In this document: positions 6,662-12,520 of the stretch, piece by piece | Numbering within the stretch: the first letter of the stretch is position 1 | Layout of the letters: each line of letters starts with the position of its first letter | NCBI GenBank assembly: GCA_964528605.1 | Contig: CAZGSV010000073.1 | Span: forward strand, 1 to 16,293 | Direction of reading: 5' to 3' | DNA length: 16,293 bases | Origin: CAZGSV01 sp964528605 | GTDB taxonomy: Bacteria; Armatimonadota; Zipacnadia; CAZGSV01 | Notes under the pieces: model-generated | Database searches by the model: none | Told to the model about the DNA's origin: nothing | What the model saw: only the letters and a program-made list of their open reading frames with translations | Translations under genes and position numbers: made by a program

Positions 6662-7855
6662 ATGGTTTCGGTAGAGCGGGTGAAGATTCAAGGGTACAGG
6701 AGCATCAAGTCCCTCGATCTAGAGCTGCGCAGCCTGAACGTGCTAATTGGCCCGAACGCCAGCGGCAAGAGCAATCTCCTTGATTTCTTCGAGTTGCTGA
6801 GCGCGGCCGCGGCGGGCAGGCTGGAACAGGCGGTCTTGCGCCGCGGGGGGATGGCATCTGTTGCGTTCAAGGGTACGCAGCCTCATGCACTCAAGTGGAT
6901 ACTGGAGTTTCCCGAGGGGTTCGACGGCCACCCTTACAGGCTAACGTACGTTGGGGTCGTGCAGGAGAAGGGTGCCGCAAGCGCCGTGGTCTTTGAGAGG
7001 CTGTACAGGCCTGATGCGGACGAGCCGGACGGCTACTACTACTTGTTGACCCGAAGTCCTACGGAACTGCGGTTCCGCGCCACTGGAGTGCGGCGTGAGG
7101 GGGAGGAGGAGCCAAAGCCGGCCGAAGTGCTTGCCCCCTCGGAGTTGGCGCTGGCGGGATTTCGAGACCCGGAGCGGTGGCCGAGCATGGACCGAGTAGC
7201 GCGTCTGCTCACCGGGTGCGTGTGCTACCGCGATCGGGAATGGGACACTCGCGAGGGGGGGGCCCTGCGGGGCGCTGCGCAGTTGATGCCCGGTCCCCTG
7301 TTGGAGGTATCCGGGTTGAATCTGGCAGCGGCTTTGTACGATATCGCGCAACGGAGGGAGTACCGGAGCCACTGGGAGGGCATTCAGGACACACTCAAGG
7401 CGGCCTATCCCGACTTCGAAGAGTTGTCTTTTCCGGCGGACGCCGCAGCCAGGATTGGGCTCGAGTGGCACGAGAAGAGCGGCTTGCCCTTCAGAGGTTG
7501 GGAACTTTCCGACGGCACACTTCGATTCTTGGCTTTGGCGTGTGTGTTGCTCGGACCGGCATGCCCCCAGATTCTGTGTATCGACGAACCCGCAGCCGGA
7601 TTGCACCCGCAGTTGATGCGCATCGTCGCCGAGATGCTGCAACACGCTGCCGAAAAGAGCCAGGTGCTGGTGGCAACGCACTCAGTCCGCCTGGTCAACG
7701 CGCTCGAGCCCGAGGACATATTGGTGGTCGAAAAGCCGCCGGAGACGGGTGAGACCACGATTCAGCGCCTCTCCCGCGAAGATCTCGCTGGGTGGCTGGA
7801 GGATTTCTCGCTGGGAGACTTGTGGGAGATGGGCAAGATAGGCGGCAAGCCGTGA
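6662..7855 (+). CDS. OLD/RecF-like AAA-family ABC ATPase (AAA_21 type)
   Basis: A 397-residue ABC-class ATPase of the OLD/RecF/SMC kind. It opens with VERVKIQGYRSIKSLDLEL and the Walker A loop GPNASGKSN (residues 30-38). The signature LSDGT (282-286), Walker B ILCIDEPAAGLHP (D308, E309) and an H-loop ATHS (H340) are all intact. The ~240 residues between Walker A and the signature are the family's variable region and are shorter than an SMC coiled coil. There is no fused TOPRIM domain; the next gene supplies one. Such pairs are typical of nucleic-acid-sensing defence modules. ATG 6662 follows CAGGTG by 7 nt; a GTG three bases upstream is possible. The stop overlaps the next start by GTGA. Base use is less G-biased than in pcm or the later genes, suggesting transfer. 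Confidence 0.9.
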   Translation: MVSVERVKIQGYRSIKSLDLELRSLNVLIGPNASGKSNLLDFFELLSAAAAGRLEQAVLRRGGMASVAFKGTQPHALKWILEFPEGFDGHPYRLTYVGVVQEKGAASAVVFERLYRPDADEPDGYYYLLTRSPTELRFRATGVRREGEEEPKPAEVLAPSELALAGFRDPERWPSMDRVARLLTGCVCYRDREWDTREGGALRGAAQLMPGPLLEVSGLNLAAALYDIAQRREYRSHWEGIQDTLKAAYPDFEELSFPADAAARIGLEWHEKSGLPFRGWELSDGTLRFLALACVLLGPACPQILCIDEPAAGLHPQLMRIVAEMLQHAAEKSQVLVATHSVRLVNALEPEDILVVEKPPETGETTIQRLSREDLAGWLEDFSLGDLWEMGKIGGKP

Positions 7856-8484
7856 CGGTCGCTCTCATTGTCGAAGGCGATCTCGAGGAGGATGTCCTGC
7901 TTCCCTTGTTGCGACGCGCCTTGCCCGAGTTGGGGCAACACAGGCTGCTGCGCCCTCTGAACGCTCAGGGCTGGGCCAACCTGCGCAAGGACCTACCCAA
8001 GATGGTGCGTCGCGTTGTCGAGGTGGACGGTGCTGATGTTGTGTTCTCCTTGTGTGACCTGTACCAGGGCGACTGGTGTTTCCCCCATGGGTGTGACTCC
8101 GCGGAGAAACGCGCCGACTACCTCAAGTGTTACCTGGCTGATCTAGTTCCGCAGGAGTTGCGCGCCAAGTTCAGGCCGCACCTTGCCGTTCACGACATCG
8201 AGGCGTGGCTGTTGGCCGACAGGGACCTGCTGCGCAAGTACGACATCAATCCGCCTGCTGGGGACCCCGAGGCCCTCGATTTTGGCGAGCAGAGCCATCC
8301 CAAAGCGCGCTTGAAAGAACTGTGGCGCGTTGCCAAGAAGCGGGGCTACCGCAAGGTGACCGATGGTGTGCGGCTGTTCGGGCAAGTCTCCGTGCAGGTT
8401 GTTGCGGAGAAGTGTCGGTATTTTCGCGAGTTGGTGGAGGACCTCAGACACACCTTCGAGGCAGAAGGGACGGGAGAAGAGTGA
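7852..8484 (+). CDS. DUF4276 family TOPRIM-like protein
   Basis: A 210-residue protein starting at GTG 7852 inside the ATPase stop (GTGA). The start is the usual DUF4276 opening: ALIVEGDLEED has the E-G-x-x-E pattern (E8, G9, E12) expected for the first acidic motif of a TOPRIM fold, SLCDLYQGDW supplies the next acidic residue (D69), and VHDIEAWLLAD (D115, E117, D123) is the family hallmark. TOPRIM domains bind metal and cut or join nucleic acid phosphodiester bonds. DUF4276, RloB and DUF4435 are small TOPRIM-like partners of OLD-type ATPases. I infer an effector nuclease controlled by the ATPase; no activity is shown. The frame is open further upstream, but that part lies within the ATPase and lacks similarity. 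It stops with TGA, overlapping the M24 start. Confidence 0.85.
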   Translation: MTVALIVEGDLEEDVLLPLLRRALPELGQHRLLRPLNAQGWANLRKDLPKMVRRVVEVDGADVVFSLCDLYQGDWCFPHGCDSAEKRADYLKCYLADLVPQELRAKFRPHLAVHDIEAWLLADRDLLRKYDINPPAGDPEALDFGEQSHPKARLKELWRVAKKRGYRKVTDGVRLFGQVSVQVVAEKCRYFRELVEDLRHTFEAEGTGEE

Positions 8485-9590
8485 CCCGCGGCGGTACAGG
8501 GAACGCCGAACTTCACGCGAAGCGAAACCGTGTAGATGGGCTGCTGGCGCAGAAGAGACTAAAGGGCCTGGTCCTCGGCGCCCAGGCCGGGTTTGCCTGG
8601 GCGACGTGCGGAGGGGATAACCACGTCGCGGTGGCGGCGGAGAGGGGCTCGTGCACGCTGCTGCTTGGCAAAGACAGGTGGTACTGCATCGCCAACAAGG
8701 TCGAGGCGCCGCGGCTGAGAACGGAGGAACTGGCTGGGCTCGACTTCGAGATTGTGGCCCACGAGTGGTTTGAGGATCCTCTTGCAGAACTACTAGAGAA
8801 GTTGTGCCCGGGCCCGAAGGCCTGCGATTTGCCTACGCCCGGCTGCACGGTGATGGCCGGCGAGATTGGGCAGTTGCGCTGGTCGCTCACGGAGCAGGAG
8901 GTCGAGCGCTACCGCGAAGCCGGGCGGCTGGCGGCGGAGGCGATGGGGCAGGCGGTGCTGGCGGTGCAGCCGGGGATGAGCGAGCACGAGATGGGGGCGC
9001 TGGTGTCGGCAGAGGTCTGCGAGCGCGGGATGGTGCCCGCGGTGGTGCTGATTGCGGCGGACGAGCGCATCTTCTCCTACCGGCATCCCATTCCGACGGA
9101 CAAGAGGTTGCAGCGTTACGCGATGCTGGTGTTGGTGGCGCGGAAGTGGGGACTGCACGTGTCGCTGACACGCTTCGTACACTTCGGGAGAGTCGCGGAG
9201 GAGTTGCGGCGGAAGCAGGCGGCGACGGCGCGGGTGGATGCGGTGTTCATTGAGGGCACCAAGCCGGGCGCGGCGGTGGCGGAGGTCTTCGACGCGGCGC
9301 TGCGGGCGTATGCGGAGGCGGGCTTTGCCGAGGAGTGGCACCTGCACCATCAGGGCGGCGCCACGGGCTACGAGCCTCGCTCGTACCGCGCTTCCCCGGG
9401 GATTGCGCACCGGGTGCTGGCGAACCAAGCCTTCGCGTGGAATCCCTCGATCACCGGCGCGAAATCGGAGGACACGATCATCGTGACGCTGGCGGGGACG
9501 GAGGTCATCTCAGCGACGCCGAGGCTGCCGGTGATGCAGGTGAGCGTGGGCGGGCGGGAGTGGGCGCGGCCGGACGTGCTGGTGCGCTAG
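8481..9590 (+). CDS. M24 (creatinase/aminopeptidase P)-fold protein with degenerate metal site
   Basis: A 369-residue protein with an N-terminal creatinase-like domain (about 1-130) and a C-terminal pita-bread M24 domain. Active M24 peptidases use two Asp, one His and two Glu to bind two metals. Here the region of the first Asp reads VLVARKWG (A220 where Asp is expected) and that of the second reads HVSLTRF (S228). The His region is kept as HLHHQGGATGYE (H287-H290). The first Glu region is AWNPSI (N321 for Glu), and the last Glu survives in KSEDTI (E330). It is probably not a standard peptidase and may bind a ligand or use another chemistry; the HHQGG...AWNP...KSEDT pattern looks like a recognisable subfamily rather than random decay. 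GTG 8481 overlaps the DUF4276 stop, with GGGAG just upstream. It stops with TAG. Confidence 0.82.
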   Translation: MTRGGTGNAELHAKRNRVDGLLAQKRLKGLVLGAQAGFAWATCGGDNHVAVAAERGSCTLLLGKDRWYCIANKVEAPRLRTEELAGLDFEIVAHEWFEDPLAELLEKLCPGPKACDLPTPGCTVMAGEIGQLRWSLTEQEVERYREAGRLAAEAMGQAVLAVQPGMSEHEMGALVSAEVCERGMVPAVVLIAADERIFSYRHPIPTDKRLQRYAMLVLVARKWGLHVSLTRFVHFGRVAEELRRKQAATARVDAVFIEGTKPGAAVAEVFDAALRAYAEAGFAEEWHLHHQGGATGYEPRSYRASPGIAHRVLANQAFAWNPSITGAKSEDTIIVTLAGTEVISATPRLPVMQVSVGGREWARPDVLVR

Positions 9591-9623
9591 CGGCTGCGGG
9601 GGAACGGCAAGAGGCAAGGTCGC

Positions 9624-11210
9624 GTGCGCAAGAGACGACGGGCAGCGAAGGCAAGGCGTCGCGCAAGCGCGGCGCGCTGGAGGGCGCTGTCGCGTGTAGG
9701 GGCTTGGTTCTCGCGGCCGCGGGTGGGCCTGCCGCTGCTGTCGGTGGCAGTGCTTGGGGTTGCGGCGTGGTGGACGTACTACGGGCGCTTGCACACGGAC
9801 GAGGGGTTCTACCTCTACTGCGGCAAGTTGGCGTGGCAGGGCAAGACGCCCTATCACGACTTCCTTTGGACGCAGTTGCCGCTGGTGCTCTACCTGTACG
9901 GGGCAGTCTCCCGCTTCATCTCTAGTTCTCTGTGGGCAGGGCGGGTTCTGTCCTTGGTATTGACCGGCGCGGTGGCCTGGATGACGGTGGTCTTCGCGCG
10001 GCGGTCGTACGGGATGCGGGGCGCGCTGATGGCGGGCCTGCTCCTGGGCACCAACTCTTATGCGCTTTACCACTTGGTGATAAGCAAGGGCTACGCCCCG
10101 GGGGCGCTGTTGCTGCTGGGCGGGCTGTACTTGGCGAGCCGGAGGCCGCGGCGTTGGTGGGAGGCGGTGCTGGCGGGAGTGCTGCTGGGCGGCGCGAGCC
10201 TGATGCGGGCGAGCGCGGGCGTGGCGCTGGTGGTGGTGGTGCTGTGGGAGATGCTCGGGCGGCGGCGGTTTGCGATGGGAATGTTGGCGCTCCTCGGCGG
10301 GCTCGTGACGGTGGCCGCCGGAACGCTTCCGTTCGCGCTGGTGGATTGGCGGGCGATGTGGTTCGGCGTGTGGAAGTTCCATCAAGTCAGTTGGGTAACG
10401 AGGACGGTGGGGTTGGCCGCGGGCGAAAGCGGGACGCGGTTTGTGCCGGTGCTGCTGGTTATGGGCGGCGTGGTACTCTGCGGCCTGGCCGGGGGGCGGA
10501 GACGGGTGCGCGACCTATTCTGGCGTTCGCCTACCGGTCGGCTACTCCTTCTGACTGTCGTTCCGCTGGCGGTGGTGCACACCGTGGCGGGCGCGCGGGT
10601 GACTGAGTATCACGTGCTCTATTTCCCGGCGGTGTGCGTGCTCGTGGGAGGGTGGGCGGCGTTGGCATGGCGCGAGGCTAGGGCGCCGGGGTTGCGCGCC
10701 GTCCAGTTGGCGGTGATCGCGTTCGCAGTGTTTGTGGGGTTGTTCCGCACCTGGCCCGAGGGTTCGTGGCTGTCCGGAGGGCGGAATGTGTATCCGGAGT
10801 TGCCGGGATCAATGGTGCGGGCGGTTAGGGAGAACACCAAGCCCGGCGACCGGATACTGGCGCTGCAATCGGAGGTATTCCTGACGACGGGGAGGGACGG
10901 CGTGCCGGGGACGGAGATGGGGCCGTTCGGCATGCTCTACGACTACTCGCGTGACGGCTGGCGGCCGCCGGGGTCTTTCACCGAGGAACAGTATCTGGAG
11001 ATACTGCGCACCGGGGCGGTGCCGGTGGTGGTGTTGTGGCAGTACGATCTGGCGATGCTCTACAACGCCTCCGTCTTCCGCAACCGGAGGACGGACTATC
11101 GGGAGCGCTTCAAGGCCGCGATCATGCACGGCTACAGGTACCTGATGTCCACGGACGAGACGGAGGGGGGCAAGCCGCGGCAAGTGTACGACGTCTGGGT
11201 GCGCAAGTAG
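9624..11210 (+). CDS. ArnT/PMT-like membrane glycosyltransferase (GT39/GT83 type)
   Basis: A 528-residue integral membrane protein with a strongly basic cytoplasmic start (MRKRRRAAKARRR), about ten hydrophobic segments between residues 35 and 385, and a soluble C-terminal part of about 130 residues. The first external loop has LHTDEGFYLYCGKLAWQGK (D59, E60), the acidic pair used by ArnT/PMT-type enzymes that transfer sugars from polyprenyl-phosphate carriers, and then PYHDFLWTQLPLVLYLYG, also typical. It probably glycosylates a cell-envelope lipid or protein at the outer face of the membrane; the acceptor is unknown. GTG 9624 has AGAGGCAAGG just upstream and lies 33 nt after the M24 stop, so it is probably in the same transcript. 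It stops with TAG at 11208-11210. Confidence 0.85.
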   Translation: MRKRRRAAKARRRASAARWRALSRVGAWFSRPRVGLPLLSVAVLGVAAWWTYYGRLHTDEGFYLYCGKLAWQGKTPYHDFLWTQLPLVLYLYGAVSRFISSSLWAGRVLSLVLTGAVAWMTVVFARRSYGMRGALMAGLLLGTNSYALYHLVISKGYAPGALLLLGGLYLASRRPRRWWEAVLAGVLLGGASLMRASAGVALVVVVLWEMLGRRRFAMGMLALLGGLVTVAAGTLPFALVDWRAMWFGVWKFHQVSWVTRTVGLAAGESGTRFVPVLLVMGGVVLCGLAGGRRRVRDLFWRSPTGRLLLLTVVPLAVVHTVAGARVTEYHVLYFPAVCVLVGGWAALAWREARAPGLRAVQLAVIAFAVFVGLFRTWPEGSWLSGGRNVYPELPGSMVRAVRENTKPGDRILALQSEVFLTTGRDGVPGTEMGPFGMLYDYSRDGWRPPGSFTEEQYLEILRTGAVPVVVLWQYDLAMLYNASVFRNRRTDYRERFKAAIMHGYRYLMSTDETEGGKPRQVYDVWVRK

Positions 11211-11293
11211 CCCCGCGGCGAGGGGGGACAGTGCGGAGTGACCAGTGGCCGGCGACAGGAGGAGCACCGGTCGAGGAGGACGGGGTTAACCTC

Positions 11294-11503
11294 TCAGAAC
11301 GATGCGGCAGGACCCCTCTGCTTTCCGCCCGCCTGCCCGGTGAGGTCCTGGTAGACCTGCCGGATCTTGCCCATGTGCCAGGCGATGTTGGCGGTGGAAC
11401 ACTGGAGCACCCGCGCGGTCTCGGCGCAGGTGTGCCCGGCCAGCAGGGCTCGCAGGATGACCGCCTGGCGGTCGCTCAGACGCTCGAAGATGCGGTCCAG
11501 CAA
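11294..11503 (-). CDS. Sigma-70 region 4-like HTH protein, probably a remnant
   Basis: The 69 residues contain RLSDRQAVILRALLAGHT and then CAETARVLQCSTANIAWHMG, a helix-turn-helix of sigma-70 region 4 type that normally contacts the -35 box, ending in KIRQVYQDLTG. No region 2 (core-binding, -10-recognition) sequence precedes it, so it cannot work as a normal sigma factor. The frame stays open upstream to a TAG at 11591-11593 with sensible sequence (HEELTDDLDQPVPSRAS), but the only start codon in that stretch is the TTG at 11503, which has no Shine-Dalgarno. Two codons before the TAG is an ATG (11597-11599), 6 nt after the deacetylase stop: a single nonsense codon may have broken a ~101-residue gene. 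It could be a small regulator or a pseudogene. Confidence 0.55.
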   Translation of the reverse strand: MLDRIFERLSDRQAVILRALLAGHTCAETARVLQCSTANIAWHMGKIRQVYQDLTGQAGGKQRGPAASF

Positions 11504-11605
11504 GTGACTGGCGGCCGCCTCAGCCGACGCCCGCGAGGGGACGGGCTGATCGAGGTCGTCGGTCAGTTCCTCGTGCCGCCGCGCGGCCTGCTACGACATG
11601 CGCGG

Positions 11606-12520
11606 CTAGGGCACGAGGAGGGCCACGGTGTTGGCGTGGAGTTGAGCCGTCTCTTCGACCGCCGAGGCGTAGCCGCCGGCCATGAGGACGCAGAGGGGGA
11701 TGCCGCGCTGGCGGACCTGAGTCATCACCATTTCGTCGCGGGCGCGCAGCCCCTGCTCGGTGAGGGCCAGGCCGCCAAGTTGGTCGAGACGATAGGGGTC
11801 CACGCCGGCGAGGTAGATGACAAGTTGGGGCTCATGCGCGAGGACTACCGGTAAGGCCTCATGCAGGCGCTCGCGGTAGTAGTCATCGCCGATGCCGCTG
11901 GGCAGGTTGACGTCGAGGTCGCTCGGAGGCTTGACGGGGGGATAGTTGTCGCGCTCGTGCATGGAGAAGGTGAATACGGAGGGGTCGCCGGCGAAGATGG
12001 CGGCGGTGCCGTTGCCTTGGTGTAAGTCGAGGTCCACGACGGCGGCGCGCTCAATCAGTTTCTCGTGCTGGAGGAGGCGGAGCGCGACGGCGACGTCGTT
12101 GATGAGGCAGAAGCCCTCGCCGTGATCGGGGAAGGCGTGATGGTAGCCGCCGGCGAGATTGGCGGCGCGGCCCTGCTGCAGAGCGACCTTGGCAGCGGCG
12201 ATAGTGCCTCCGGTTGCTTTGAGCGTGCCCTTCAGGATGGATGCGGAGACGGGGGTGTCGGGCGTCTCAGACCAGCCTTGGGAGGCGAAGCGGCGCAGGC
12301 GCTCGAGGTAGGGAGGGCGATGCACCAAGGACACCTGCTCCCAGGAGGCGGGCGACGGGTCGAAGAGGTTCTGCCGGGTGAGGGCGCCGGAAGCGAGGAG
12401 GAGGTCGAGGGTGATGCGCGCGACTTCGGGCCGGAAGACGTGGTGGGCGGGGTAGTCAATGAGGTACTCGTCGCTGTAGGCAACCCAGGGGGCGCACGCG
12501 CTCATCTGATCGGCGCTCAT
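11606..12520 (-). CDS. Histone deacetylase family protein (class IV / HDAC11-like)
   Basis: A 304-residue zinc hydrolase of the arginase/deacetylase fold. It has the conserved GGYHHAFPDHGEGFCLIND with the charge-relay His pair H127-H128, the zinc ligands D165 and H167 in VVDLDLHQGNG, the third ligand D241 in AGVDPYRLDQLGG, and the transition-state Tyr Y284 in MAGGYAS. DLHQGNG rather than DLHHGDG is the class IV pattern. Bacterial members remove acyl groups from proteins, acetylpolyamines or other small amides. ATG 12520 is chosen because it overlaps the upstream galactosidase stop as ATGA and family similarity begins soon after. The frame runs on upstream, but only in the shadow of the galactosidase gene. 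All catalytic residues are present. It stops with TAG. Confidence 0.92.
   Translation of the reverse strand: MSADQMSACAPWVAYSDEYLIDYPAHHVFRPEVARITLDLLLASGALTRQNLFDPSPASWEQVSLVHRPPYLERLRRFASQGWSETPDTPVSASILKGTLKATGGTIAAAKVALQQGRAANLAGGYHHAFPDHGEGFCLINDVAVALRLLQHEKLIERAAVVDLDLHQGNGTAAIFAGDPSVFTFSMHERDNYPPVKPPSDLDVNLPSGIGDDYYRERLHEALPVVLAHEPQLVIYLAGVDPYRLDQLGGLALTEQGLRARDEMVMTQVRQRGIPLCVLMAGGYASAVEETAQLHANTVALLVP

Noticed and set aside
8205..8480. 92-codon upstream extension of the M24 gene
   Set aside because: It lies within the DUF4276 gene in another frame and has no M24 similarity; GTG 8481 gives the normal domain layout.
11591..11593. Amber codon recoding (suppressed TAG)
   Set aside because: TAG ends most of the clearly bounded genes here, including UPF0182, the CPBP protease, DUF4838, pcm, M24, GT39 and the deacetylase, so it is read as stop.
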